Source: Billgrantia endophytica
Lineage (GTDB): Bacteria; Pseudomonadota; Gammaproteobacteria; Pseudomonadales; Halomonadaceae
NCBI RefSeq assembly: GCF_002879615.1
Contig: NZ_PNRF01000037.1
Coordinates: forward strand, 1-64,000
Direction of reading: 5' to 3'
DNA length: 64,000 nucleotides
Below are positions 47,745 to 56,702 of this stretch, in pieces. The position numbers were made by a program, and so were the translations under genes. Under the pieces are notes generated by a model that was not told the DNA's origin, searched no databases, and worked only from the letters and a program-made list of their open reading frames with translations. Within the stretch, counting starts at the first letter, position 1; every line of letters starts with the position of its first letter.

Positions 47745-48902
47745 TCAGTCGTCGGTGGCAACCTCGCTGCCGCCGGGAGCAATCAGTTCGACCACTTCGA
47801 GGTCGAAGCCGGACAGGGCGGAGAACTTCCATGGCGAGCTGAGCAGACGCATGCGGCCCACGCCCAGGTGGCGCAGGATCTGCGAGCCGGTACCAATGGT
47901 CAGATAGTTGCCTGCACCGTCGGAATCACTGGTACGCGGCAGGCGGCGGCGTTCCAGGAAGACTTCGAGCTGGTCGCGAAAATCCTGGCGCGGCCGGCCA
48001 TCATCAAGCAGCACGAAGACACCATGGTCCACCCGCGCTATTTCCTCCAGCGCACTATGGGTCGTCCAGTTCCCGCTCTCTCCCTTCTGCAGGCCGAGAA
48101 GGTCACGCATGGTATCCGCCAGGTGCACCCGCACCGTGGTCAGTATCTCGGGGCTCGGGCGTCCCTTGACCAGGGCGACGTGGTGCGCCCCCTGGATGCG
48201 GTCGCGAAACACATGAAGCGTCAGCTCTCCCGCGGCAGTGTGAACCGGGGTCGACTCCACGGGCTCGACCGTCTGCTCATTGTGGATGCGATAGTGAATC
48301 AGGTCGGCGATGGTGCCCATCTTCAGGTCGTGCTCGGCGGCAAAGCGCTCGAGCTCGACACGTCGGGCCATGCTGCCGTCATCGTTCATGACTTCGCAGA
48401 TGACGCCGCTGGGGTCGCAACCCGCCAATGCCGCCAGGTCACAGGCTGCCTCGGTATGTCCGGCACGGCGCAGCACCCCTCCGGGCTCGGCCATCAGCGG
48501 GAAGATGTGGCCGGGCTGGACGATGTCCTCGGCGCGGGCATCCCGGGCCGCCGCCACCTGTACGGTGCGGGCGCGATCGGCGGCGGAAATGCCGGTGGTC
48601 ACGCCCTCGGCCGCCTCGATGGAAAGGGTGAACTTGGTCCCGAAGCCGGAACCGTTGTCGCTCACCATCAACGGCAGCTTGAGCCTCTCGCAGCGCTCGC
48701 GGGTCATCGGCATGCAGATCAGCCCGCGGGCATGGCGCGCCATGAAATTGATATGCTCCGCCTGGACCTTTTCGGCGGCCATGATGATATCGCCTTCGTT
48801 CTCACGATCCTCGTCGTCCATGAGGATCACCATCTTGCCCTGACGGATGTCCTCGATCAGGTCTTCGATGGGAGCCAGGCCCCCGTGGGAAGATTTCACC
48901 AT
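47745..48902 (-). CDS. ribB: DHBP synthase with degenerate GTP cyclohydrolase II domain (RibBX type)
   Basis: 385 residues. The N-terminal half (to about 205) is 3,4-dihydroxy-2-butanone-4-phosphate synthase, with [12 protein letters not shown] acidic motif near residue 29 and the [17 protein letters not shown] block. The C-terminal half aligns with GTP cyclohydrolase II but lacks the zinc-binding cysteines: the expected VRVHSEC region reads [11 protein letters not shown], and there is no later CDC. It is therefore the RibBX variant described in proteobacteria, and the GTP step needs a separate ribA, which is not in the window. Start ATG 48902, 195 bases after ribD. Confidence 0.9.
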   Translation of the reverse strand: MVKSSHGGLAPIEDLIEDIRQGKMVILMDDEDRENEGDIIMAAEKVQAEHINFMARHARGLICMPMTRERCERLKLPLMVSDNGSGFGTKFTLSIEAAEGVTTGISAADRARTVQVAAARDARAEDIVQPGHIFPLMAEPGGVLRRAGHTEAACDLAALAGCDPSGVICEVMNDDGSMARRVELERFAAEHDLKMGTIADLIHYRIHNEQTVEPVESTPVHTAAGELTLHVFRDRIQGAHHVALVKGRPSPEILTTVRVHLADTMRDLLGLQKGESGNWTTHSALEEIARVDHGVFVLLDDGRPRQDFRDQLEVFLERRRLPRTSDSDGAGNYLTIGTGSQILRHLGVGRMRLLSSPWKFSALSGFDLEVVELIAPGGSEVATDD

Positions 48903-48948
48903 GGAAACTCCGAATGATCAGCGTGGAAGGCGTCGCCGTTTTGCAACA

Positions 48949-48990
48949 GGGGCGTAGCCAAAGGTCGACGCCCCGCCTCGAATGGGCGTC
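48949..48990 (-). promoter_or_regulatory. Two mutually exclusive hairpins in the ribBX leader
   Basis: In the 195-base gap upstream of ribBX, GACGCCC (48967-48973) can pair with GGGCGTC (48984-48990), while the overlapping ACGCCCC (48968-48974) can instead pair with GGGGCGT (48949-48955). Because they share bases, only one stem can form at a time, the layout of an attenuator. A 14-base direct repeat, ACCTTGGCGCGGCG, occurs at 48996 and 49029. The FMN riboswitch consensus is not present. Confidence 0.4.
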
Positions 48991-49097
48991 AGGGTACCTT
49001 GGCGCGGCGTCGGGCGCCAGTATCGAACACCTTGGCGCGGCGCAGGCCCCACCCACAAACAGGCCGCCCCGGGGCTCATCGTACAGGAAGCGACGGC

Positions 49098-50234
49098 TCA
49101 CTCCTGCCTGCGTTCCGGCCGCGCCGTGATTCGCCAATCCCGACCTACGGCGCGTATATCGAGAATCTCGAGCGGCCGCTGCTGGGCCATGCGGGTCAGC
49201 CCCGGCAGGGCGAACAAGGGACGAGCCTCGCCGCCCAGCAGGGTTGGTGCCACAAACAGCTGCATCTCGTCCACCAGTTCCGCATCCAGCATGGCGCCCG
49301 CCAGGGTCGCCCCGGTTTCCAGCAGCACCTCGTTGGCCAGTTCCTGTTCGGCCAGGTAACGCAGCAGCGCATGCAGCTCGACACGGCCATGCTCGCCCGC
49401 CGGCACCACCAGCACCTCGGCACCCGCCTCTTCCAGACGAGTGCGCCGATGCGGATCATGGCCAGGCACGGTCACCACCAGGGTGCGGCCAGGCTCACGC
49501 AGACAGGCCGCGGCCAGCGGCAGGCGCAGCTGGGTATCGACCACGACACGAAGGGGCTGGCGCGTGGCGATGGCTTCGGCGTTGTCCACCCCCAGTCGGG
49601 TCGCCCTGACCGTCAGGCGGGAGTTGTCGAAGATGACGGAATCGACACCGGTCAGGATCACGCTGGAGCGTGCCCGCAGCCGCTGTACGTCTTCCCGCGC
49701 ATGGGGCCCGGTAATCCACTGCGACTCGCCGGATTCCATCGCGGTGCGCCCGTCCAGGCTCATGGCCATCTTCAGTCTCACGAAGGGACGGTGTCGGGTC
49801 ATACGGGAAATGAAGCCGGGGTTGAGCGCCCGGGCCTCCTCTTCCAGCAGCCCCACTTCCACTTCGACTCCGGCCTCCCGCATCATGGCGATGCCACGGC
49901 CAGCCACCTGGGGGTTGGGGTCCGTCATGGCCATGACCACTTTTTTCACCCCGGCCTCGATCAGGGCCACGGCGCAGGGGCCGGTGCGGCCCTGATGGGA
50001 GCATGGCTCAAGGGTCACATAGGCCGTGGCGCGCCGGGCGGCGTCTCCGGCCATCCGCAGTGCATGAACCTCGGCATGAGGCTCACCGGCACGCTCATGC
50101 CACCCTTCGCCAACGAGGCGATGGTTCTTGACCAGCACGCACCCGACGCGCGGGTTGGGGGCCGTGGTATAGAGGCCACGCCGGGCCAGTTCAAGTGCTC
50201 GGGCCATCCAGGCGGCGGCGGTCGGCTTGGCCAT
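49098..50234 (-). CDS. ribD: Bifunctional riboflavin deaminase/reductase RibD
   Basis: 378-residue fusion. The N-terminal zinc-dependent deaminase (HAE at PHAEVHAL, PCSHQGRTGPC) acts on the pyrimidine. The C-terminal NADPH reductase (LKMAMSLDGRTAM, LTGVDSVIFDNSRLTVR, EVLLETGATLAGAML) reduces the ribose. All zinc ligands (His, Cys, Cys) are visible. It lies 38 nt downstream of nrdR. In most relatives ribE follows; here the next gene is ribBX. Confidence 0.94.
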   Translation of the reverse strand: MAKPTAAAWMARALELARRGLYTTAPNPRVGCVLVKNHRLVGEGWHERAGEPHAEVHALRMAGDAARRATAYVTLEPCSHQGRTGPCAVALIEAGVKKVVMAMTDPNPQVAGRGIAMMREAGVEVEVGLLEEEARALNPGFISRMTRHRPFVRLKMAMSLDGRTAMESGESQWITGPHAREDVQRLRARSSVILTGVDSVIFDNSRLTVRATRLGVDNAEAIATRQPLRVVVDTQLRLPLAAACLREPGRTLVVTVPGHDPHRRTRLEEAGAEVLVVPAGEHGRVELHALLRYLAEQELANEVLLETGATLAGAMLDAELVDEMQLFVAPTLLGGEARPLFALPGLTRMAQQRPLEILDIRAVGRDWRITARPERRQE

Positions 50235-50272
50235 ATCGAACCCCGGGAATGGTAAGAGAATGAAGCGGGTAC

Positions 50273-50764
50273 TCAGCGATCACCATCGTCGACGGTTCCC
50301 GGCGGAAAGCCCGGTTCCCGGGAAAGGCGATCGATCTCGGTGCGGAACTCGTCGATATCCTGGAAGCGGCGGTAGACCGAGGCAAAGCGAATGAAGGCAA
50401 CCTGATCCAGACGCTTGAGCGCCTGCATCACCGCTTCGCCGATGTCACGGGCCTGGATTTCACGCTCACCGCTGGCGCGCAGCCGTTGACGAATGCGCTC
50501 CACAGCCGCCTCGATGGACTCGGCGCTGACCGGGCGTTTCTCCAGCGCCCGCAGCATGCCGGCCCGCAGCTTCTGTTCATCGAAGGTTTCGCGGGAGCCG
50601 TCGGCCTTGACCACTCGGGGCATCACCAGTTCGGCGGTCTCGTAGGTGGTGAAACGCTCGCCACAGGCGGTGCATTGGCGACGACGACGCACCTGATCAC
50701 CCTCTGCCACCAGGCGGGAGTCGGTCACGCGGGTATCATGGGCGCCACAAAAGGGGCAATGCAT
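50273..50764 (-). CDS. nrdR: Transcriptional repressor NrdR
   Basis: Repressor of ribonucleotide reductase genes. 163 residues: zinc ribbon with C3, C6, C31 and C34 (CPFCG and CTACG), then an ATP-cone domain from about residue 49 ([20 protein letters not shown]). It binds NrdR boxes upstream of nrd operons when ATP/dATP is high. First gene of the rib operon on the minus strand; divergent from dsbG. Confidence 0.94.
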   Translation of the reverse strand: MHCPFCGAHDTRVTDSRLVAEGDQVRRRRQCTACGERFTTYETAELVMPRVVKADGSRETFDEQKLRAGMLRALEKRPVSAESIEAAVERIRQRLRASGEREIQARDIGEAVMQALKRLDQVAFIRFASVYRRFQDIDEFRTEIDRLSREPGFPPGTVDDGDR

Positions 50765-50858
50765 CTCGATGGTCCATCAGGATGGACGACGGCATGCCTT
50801 CAGGCCATCATCCGGTTGACGATCACGCCATTGTAACGGCTTATGGAAGGATTTTCCC

Positions 50859-51617
50859 ATGTGCAATCCGTCTCTCCGGCTCACTGGCAGTCTACTCTGC
50901 CTGGTCGCCTCGTCCGCAATCGCCGACGACCAGTGGCCGGCGCCGGTCGGCGCCCTGGCCGATCAGGGGCTCGAGATCCATGGTGAATTCGAGGCACCGG
51001 GAGGGCTCACCGGGTACGCCGCCAGCCATCAGGGCCGCGAGATGGCGCTCTACCTGACCCCCGATGGCGAGCATGCCATCGTGGGTACCATGGTCGATGC
51101 CGAGGGCAACGACCTCTCCGAGGCCGCGCTGGACGAACTGGTGCGTGCACCACAGGAGCTCGCCGCCTGGGAAAGACTCGAGAATAGCCACTGGATCCAG
51201 GACGGCGACGCGGATGCACCACGGGTGCTCTATACCTTCACCGACCCCAACTGCCCCTACTGTCGCCGGTTCTGGGAGCAGGCGCGGCCCTGGGTCGAGG
51301 CCGGAGAGGTGCAGTTGCGCCATATCATGGTCGGCATTCTGCAACAGAACAGCCCGGCCAAGGCGGCCGCCCTGCTGGGCGCCGACGACCCGGCGGCCGC
51401 CTTGCACGCCCATAGCGGCAGTGGGGAGGACATCCAGCCCGCCGCCCAGCCTCGCGAGGTCGAGGATCAGGTCTACCGCAACAACCAGCTCTTCGATGAG
51501 CTTGGCCTTTATGCCACGCCGACGACGCTGTTCCAGCACGACGGTCGTCTCGAGCGGGTGGACGGCATGCCCAGCGAGGAGCGCATGCTGCAGGCCATGG
51601 GCGGCTCGCGCCCCTGA
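50859..51617 (+). CDS. dsbG: Thiol:disulfide interchange protein DsbG-like
   Basis: Periplasmic thioredoxin-fold protein, 252 residues, with a signal peptide (about 1-22, ending AIA) and the redox motif CPYC at C132-C135. The cis-Pro loop is ATPTTLF, and an N-terminal dimerisation domain precedes the thioredoxin domain, so it belongs to the DsbC/DsbG isomerase group. DsbG protects single cysteines from sulfenic acid formation. Convergent with the sulfur-island operon, which may be functionally relevant because both deal with thiol chemistry of the envelope. Confidence 0.9.
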   Translation: MCNPSLRLTGSLLCLVASSAIADDQWPAPVGALADQGLEIHGEFEAPGGLTGYAASHQGREMALYLTPDGEHAIVGTMVDAEGNDLSEAALDELVRAPQELAAWERLENSHWIQDGDADAPRVLYTFTDPNCPYCRRFWEQARPWVEAGEVQLRHIMVGILQQNSPAKAAALLGADDPAAALHAHSGSGEDIQPAAQPREVEDQVYRNNQLFDELGLYATPTTLFQHDGRLERVDGMPSEERMLQAMGGSRP

Positions 51618-51663
51618 CGGTCAAGCCCCAGGGCAACACCTGTCCGGGTGGGGAACGCCGGGC

Positions 51664-51858
51664 TCAGCGTGTCTCGCGCAGGCCCGCCTTGCGCAGAATG
51701 GTCATCATCGGACACCAGAGGGTGAAGGCGGACTGCATCAGGTTGAGAGCCACGAAGCCGGTGAAAAGTAACCAGCCAGGGTGCACGAAGTACCCGAGCA
51801 GGACGGAGAGCAGCACGAAGGTGCCGGCGATCAGACGAAGGGCTTCATCGATGGTCAT
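51664..51858 (-). CDS. YgaP-like DUF2892 membrane protein (copy 1)
   Basis: A 64-residue protein with two hydrophobic helices and the WCPMMTIL motif typical of DUF2892, the membrane domain of the rhodanese YgaP. It lacks a rhodanese domain. It starts 38 bases after the barrel gene of the transporter operon and is probably its last gene. DUF2892 proteins commonly accompany sulfur-trafficking genes; a second one lies near 57.3 kb. Confidence 0.82.
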   Translation of the reverse strand: MTIDEALRLIAGTFVLLSVLLGYFVHPGWLLFTGFVALNLMQSAFTLWCPMMTILRKAGLRETR

Positions 51859-51896
51859 GGTCGTTCTCCTTGGAAATGCCCGCGCACGGGCGGAAC

Positions 51897-53219
51897 TCAG
51901 AAGCTGTAGCGGGCGCGCAGGAAAACATTGGAGTTCGCCTCGAACTGCCCGTAGAAGGTGCTGTCCCGCTGTCCGGTGAACAGGTTGGCACCGGCGTTGA
52001 ACTGCAGGTTGTCACTGTAGCGCCAGGTCACGGTGGGCCGGAGGAAAGCATCCTCGTCGCTCGGCGAATAGAAGTTCATGACCCCGAGGACCAGGTTGTC
52101 GCGCAGCATCCGGTAGGAGAGGCGCAGGGTCACCAGGTGGCGAAGCTCGTCACGCCGCGCATCGGCCGCGAACGGATGGCTGGTGGCGTAGTCGTCGTAG
52201 TGCTGCAGCCACTCCAGGTAGTACTGGGTGCCCACCGTGAAGCTGGTGGCCATCTTGCGCTCGTAGCCGACCAGCAAGCGCAGTTCGCCGTTGGGCACGT
52301 CGGGATCGTTCCCGTCGCGGTCGTCGGCGGAGTCGTACCAGGCCGTCTCCAGGTGATAGATGCCACCCTTGAACGGGCCACGCAGACTGACCCCCAGGCT
52401 GTTGAGCCGGGCAAAGGTGGCCACGCCGCGTTCGGGGTCGAAGGCCGTGGGCTGGCCGAAGAAGCCGCGGTAGGCGTAGAGTGCCCACTCCTGGGCACCA
52501 GCCAGGCCGTACAGGCGCAGTGCCAGCTCGGCGTTGTCGACCGTACGCGAGGGCGCGTCGGCGGCCAGCGCGGGGGGTGCGCCGACGACCGTGCCGCGCG
52601 CCGGATCGTAATAGCTGAGCCGCGAGCCGTCCACGTAGCGGTCGGGCTCGAAGTGGGGCGTCACCACGACATCCAGATTGATCGCCTCGCCATACCAGCT
52701 GAAGCGCGCGGCATCGCTGGGCGCCTTGAGGTAGTCGTCGTCGCGACCGGCAAGGAACGACTGCCAGTCCTTGGGGAAAAGGTCGTTGAGAAACAGCAGG
52801 TCGCCGGTACCCCAGGTCAGCACCTGACGCCCCAGGCGCACGTCGAGCCGCTCGGCGGGCGAGAAGTTCACCATCGCCTCGCGCACCTCGCCGGTGAACT
52901 CTCCCTCGACCCCGTCCGCCACGCCATCCGCCTTGACGCTGACGGTGCCCCAGTCGGCCCGGTACTCACCCTCGAGCTGCAGGCGCAGTTCCTCGAGCGT
53001 CATGTCGTCGCCGATGGCGGGGTTGCTGCGCGTGCGCCAGGCGCCCGCGCCCTCGACGAAGCCGTACCAGGAGAAGGCCGAGGCCTCCTCGCCCCAGGGA
53101 TCGTCATCCCAGTCGCCGGCCCACTCCTCGTCCTGGGCAGCCAGCGGTGAGGCGGCCAGCAGGGCCAGCAGCCCCGCCGCCACATGACGCTGCCGCTGCC
53201 TGCCGAACCAGCGTTTCAT
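51897..53219 (-). CDS. Outer-membrane beta-barrel protein of MMPL operon
   Basis: 440-residue protein with a signal peptide (about 1-29, ending LAAQ) and a long series of alternating-hydrophobic strands ending in a C-terminal aromatic (RARYSF), as expected for an outer-membrane barrel. The segment RLGRQVLTWGTGDLLFLND is characteristic of DUF1302-like porins found beside MMPL transporters; the family name is tentative. ATG 53219 follows the previous stop by 2 nt and has TGGAG upstream. It is the proposed exit or receptor component of the exporter. Confidence 0.75.
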   Translation of the reverse strand: MKRWFGRQRQRHVAAGLLALLAASPLAAQDEEWAGDWDDDPWGEEASAFSWYGFVEGAGAWRTRSNPAIGDDMTLEELRLQLEGEYRADWGTVSVKADGVADGVEGEFTGEVREAMVNFSPAERLDVRLGRQVLTWGTGDLLFLNDLFPKDWQSFLAGRDDDYLKAPSDAARFSWYGEAINLDVVVTPHFEPDRYVDGSRLSYYDPARGTVVGAPPALAADAPSRTVDNAELALRLYGLAGAQEWALYAYRGFFGQPTAFDPERGVATFARLNSLGVSLRGPFKGGIYHLETAWYDSADDRDGNDPDVPNGELRLLVGYERKMATSFTVGTQYYLEWLQHYDDYATSHPFAADARRDELRHLVTLRLSYRMLRDNLVLGVMNFYSPSDEDAFLRPTVTWRYSDNLQFNAGANLFTGQRDSTFYGQFEANSNVFLRARYSF

Positions 53220-53221
53220 CA

Positions 53222-54049
53222 CTACCGCTCCAGCCATTGCCGCGGCGGGTTGCGCAGCGAGCGTTCGGTGAACACCGACTCGGGAATGCCCAGGTCATAG
53301 GCGCTGAAGCGGAACTCCACCAAGGTATGGCCGCCGGAGTCGAGGTCTTCCATCAGCATGCGCGTGCCAGTGGGATAGCCGTCGATCTGCTGTACCTCCT
53401 GGATCGTCATGCGGCGATAGACGCGCCTGTCGCGGGCATATTCGCTGCGCATGGGCAGCCAGGTGTCACGGTCGATCCAGGTGGTGAATTCGGCGAACTC
53501 GACGCTGCCGGGGTTTTTGGGCGTGCTCTTTACCACGTAGTGCTCAGCGGTGGTCTCGATGAGTTCGTGGGTGTCGTCTTCCAGATGGCGGCCCGAAACG
53601 TCCTCGTAGAAGACGTGGGAGCCGACGAAGCTGGTACGCTTGTCGCCGGGGGCAATGCGCCGCACCAGATCGAGCCCTGGCAGGTAGAGCCAGCGGTCAT
53701 CATCGGCGCCGGGGTTCTTGTACACCAGGAACACCGTGCCACGCACATCGGTGGGCCGGCTGAAGGCTACCAGGTAGCGCTGACGCCCGGCCTCGCCGTT
53801 GCGACGCAGCAGGGTGAATTGGCGCACCTGCTCGCGGCCGCTTCCATCGATGATGCGCATGCGCGCCTCGCTGCGCCCATCGTTACCGGCGTAGAACGAC
53901 GCCTGATTGGCACGCTCGACGATCTCGGTGACATCGGGCGCCTGCGCCTGCGCGCTGCCGGTGATCAAAGCCAGGGCCAGGGCGCCCCCTCCGGTCAACA
54001 GGGCGTGGCGGGCAGCGCAGAGGTGTCGAAACAGTCGGGACAGGTTCAT
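53222..54049 (-). CDS. LolA-like outer-membrane lipoprotein-sorting protein
   Basis: 275-residue periplasmic protein with a signal peptide (cleavage near AQAQA, residues 32-36). The LolA-like fold is suggested by SFYAGNDGRSEARMRIIDGSG near the N-terminus of the mature part and by FSRPTDVRGTVFLVY and DDDRWLYLPGLDLVRRI, phrases typical of the LolA_like family that partners MMPL pumps. Such proteins have a hydrophobic cavity able to carry lipids. ATG 54049 follows GGAGG and lies 1 nt after the MMPL stop. Probably a periplasmic shuttle between pump and barrel. Confidence 0.83.
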   Translation of the reverse strand: MNLSRLFRHLCAARHALLTGGGALALALITGSAQAQAPDVTEIVERANQASFYAGNDGRSEARMRIIDGSGREQVRQFTLLRRNGEAGRQRYLVAFSRPTDVRGTVFLVYKNPGADDDRWLYLPGLDLVRRIAPGDKRTSFVGSHVFYEDVSGRHLEDDTHELIETTAEHYVVKSTPKNPGSVEFAEFTTWIDRDTWLPMRSEYARDRRVYRRMTIQEVQQIDGYPTGTRMLMEDLDSGGHTLVEFRFSAYDLGIPESVFTERSLRNPPRQWLER

Positions 54050-54050
54050 C

Positions 54051-56669
54051 TCAAGCCTCCTTGTCGATGGCGGAACCCGCATCGGGCGCCACGGCGGCGG
54101 TCTTGCCAAAGAAGCGCCGTGGCCAGGTCGCAACCACGGCGGGCAGCATCAGCAGGGTGACCACGGCGGACACGGCCATGATGCCGGCCAGGAAGATGCC
54201 TACGGTGACGTAGGGCACCAGCGGTGCCACCAGCAGCGGCGTGAAGCCCAGTGCGATGACGATGGCATTGCGGGTAATGGCACGGGCCGGCTCTTCGAAC
54301 ACCCGCGACAGCCCCTCGCGCCAGTCGCCGCCGGCCTCGGTCACCGCTTCACGCAGGCGCTGGATGAAGTGGATGGCGAAGTCCACCGACAGCCCCAGGC
54401 TGAGCGCCGAGAGCACCGCCACCGGCATGTCGTAGTCCTTGCCGAACAGCCCCATCACGCCGTAGATGAACGACACGGTGAAGGTCAGCGGCAGCATGGC
54501 GAGCAGGCCATACCAGAAGGAGCGGAACAGGCCGATCATCATCAGGAACACCACGGCGAAGGCGGAGAGCAGCGCCAGCAACATCCCCTCGACCATCTCG
54601 CCCTGCCACACCAGGTTGATGTAGGTGCTGCCGGCCCACTCCAGCGCCAGGCCCTCGGGAAGCGGATTGGCGGCGACATGGGCGTCGACGGCGTCGAGCA
54701 CGCGCTGCATGTCCTGGTTGTCGCCGCTGGGAAGCTGCAGCCAGACGTTGGCCGAGCGATAGTCGTCGGCGACGAAGTGCCACAGATCACCGGGTCGGTG
54801 CGACGATTGGTAGCTGAGAATCGCCTGGGCCACGCCGGCGGCGCTGTCGGGAATGCGAAAGTCGGCCGCCTCGCCGCTGACCAGCTCACGGTTGACGGTG
54901 CGCACCAGGTCGGCCAGGGAATTGGCCTTGCCGACGTAGCCGCCCATCTCCAGGTGGGCCTGCAGGTCGGCCAGGTAGCGCAGGATCTCCGGATTCTGGA
55001 AGGTCAGCGCCTCGCTGCTCAGCGTCTCCGCCACCGCCAGCAGGCGCTCCCACTGGCGGGCCTCGTCGGCGTCCACCTCGAAGAGGCGGTCGTCGATGGC
55101 GAACATCAGGTTGTCCAGGGTAGCCCGGGCATTGTCGCCGCGGCTCTCGGCCAGCAGGCGCCGCCAGTCGTCCTGCAGATCCACGCCGGCCTCGCGGGCC
55201 TCGACCAGCACCGGCTCGGCCTGGGCGGCGAGCTGCGACGCCAGGTCGCCACCCGCACGGTCCTCGAGCACCAGGTAGGCCTCGTAGGTACCGGCGAAAT
55301 GCGCGTTGAGCACGCGGTCGGCGATGCGGATGTCGTGGCTCGCCTTGAACCAGCGGGTCGGGTTGTCGTTGATCTGGATCTGGGTGATGCCGTAGACGGC
55401 CACGCCGAGCAGCAGCAGGAAGAGTACCAGCAGCGCCCGCCCGTGCCGGGCCGCCAGCCGGCCAACGGCGGCGACGAAGCGGCACAGCCGGCAGTCGCCC
55501 CCCGAGCCCTCGCGCTCATGGCGGTGCACCCGTGCCACCATCCGATCGATGGTGCGGGCAGGCAGCACGGCGACGTAGGCCGGCAGGAAAGTCAGGCTCA
55601 GCACCATGGCCAGCAGCACGCCGAAGGCCACGAAGGCGCCGAACACCTGCACCGGCGGAATCGGCGAGAGTATCAGCGAGGCGAAGCCGACGCTGGTGGT
55701 CAACGAAGTGAAGACGATCGGCTTGTAGAGTTCCTGGATCACCTCCGCCATCACCTGGCGCGGGTCGCGGCCCTGCCGGTAGCGGTCGGAGAAGTTCGAC
55801 ATCACGTGCACCGAATCCACCACGGCGATGGGCATCAGGAAGATCGGGATCATCGAGCTCATGATGTGCACGGTGTAGCCCAGGCCTATCAGCAGGCCCA
55901 TGGTGGCGATCACGGTGGCCATGGCCAGCAGCATGGGCGCCATCACCAGCGGCACGCTGCGGAAGAAGTACACCATGATGGCGAAGATCAGCAGCCCGGC
56001 CAGCGGCGCCGAGATCGCCATCTGCTCGAACATCTGCACACCGAAGGTGTCCTGCGCCACCGGCTGCCCGGTGATATGCACCGCCTCCGCAAGGCCAAGT
56101 TCGGCCGCCGCCGTTGCGATCCGGGTGGCGATGCGGTGGCTGTCGTTCTTGTCCTCGATGGGCACGAAGATGCCGGCCGCCCGGCCATCCTCCGAGACCA
56201 GCGAGCCCAGGAACATGGGCAGCCTCTCCACCGCCGCGCGAAGTTCGGCGGCGGCCTCGGGCGTCTCGGGCGGGCTATCCATCAGCCAGTCGAAGCTGAT
56301 GATGCCGGGCACCACCTGCTCGACATTGTCGACGGTGGCCAGCGACATCACCTCGTTGGCCACCACGCCCTCCATGGCCTGGATACGCCGCGTCAGGGCA
56401 TGCAGCCCGGCCAGCGACTCCGGGTGGTAGATGCCCACGTCGGCACGCTCGCTGACCAGCCCCACCACGATGGTGTCGTAAAGGTCGAAGCGCTCATCGA
56501 TGCTCGCATCGAAGACTCGATCCGCCTGTTCGGCGGCAAGCATGTTCTCGGGGTCGGTATCGATGGCGATGTGCGGGATCCAGGCGCCCAGCGCCACCAC
56601 CAACGCCAGTACCGACCCAAACACCCAGCGGTGACGCCGTATACTGAACCGTGCAATTGTCTCTCCCAT
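54051..56669 (-). CDS. MMPL/RND family transporter with cytoplasmic CxxC loop
   Basis: 872-residue inner-membrane transporter of the RND/MMPL class: two repeats, each a helix, a large periplasmic loop and five helices. Proton-relay aspartates are D285 (PIAVVDSVH) and D763 (GLSVDFAIH, a GxxxD motif). Between the halves, in the predicted cytoplasmic linker, lies H382-x-H384 followed by C393-x-x-C396 (GDCRLC), an unusual set of potential metal or thiol ligands. It is in one operon with a LolA-like protein and an outer-membrane barrel, suggesting movement of a hydrophobic molecule across the envelope. Substrate unknown. Confidence 0.87.
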   Translation of the reverse strand: MGETIARFSIRRHRWVFGSVLALVVALGAWIPHIAIDTDPENMLAAEQADRVFDASIDERFDLYDTIVVGLVSERADVGIYHPESLAGLHALTRRIQAMEGVVANEVMSLATVDNVEQVVPGIISFDWLMDSPPETPEAAAELRAAVERLPMFLGSLVSEDGRAAGIFVPIEDKNDSHRIATRIATAAAELGLAEAVHITGQPVAQDTFGVQMFEQMAISAPLAGLLIFAIMVYFFRSVPLVMAPMLLAMATVIATMGLLIGLGYTVHIMSSMIPIFLMPIAVVDSVHVMSNFSDRYRQGRDPRQVMAEVIQELYKPIVFTSLTTSVGFASLILSPIPPVQVFGAFVAFGVLLAMVLSLTFLPAYVAVLPARTIDRMVARVHRHEREGSGGDCRLCRFVAAVGRLAARHGRALLVLFLLLLGVAVYGITQIQINDNPTRWFKASHDIRIADRVLNAHFAGTYEAYLVLEDRAGGDLASQLAAQAEPVLVEAREAGVDLQDDWRRLLAESRGDNARATLDNLMFAIDDRLFEVDADEARQWERLLAVAETLSSEALTFQNPEILRYLADLQAHLEMGGYVGKANSLADLVRTVNRELVSGEAADFRIPDSAAGVAQAILSYQSSHRPGDLWHFVADDYRSANVWLQLPSGDNQDMQRVLDAVDAHVAANPLPEGLALEWAGSTYINLVWQGEMVEGMLLALLSAFAVVFLMMIGLFRSFWYGLLAMLPLTFTVSFIYGVMGLFGKDYDMPVAVLSALSLGLSVDFAIHFIQRLREAVTEAGGDWREGLSRVFEEPARAITRNAIVIALGFTPLLVAPLVPYVTVGIFLAGIMAVSAVVTLLMLPAVVATWPRRFFGKTAAVAPDAGSAIDKEA

Positions 56670-56702
56670 GAGAGCATGTCTCCGATAAGCGCGATGAAGG
56701 CA

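Noticed and set aside
48903..49097. FMN riboswitch upstream of ribBX
   Set aside because: The conserved blocks (GGGTGAAATTCCC, ACCGGCGGT, AGCCCGCGAGC) are absent on the minus strand in this gap.
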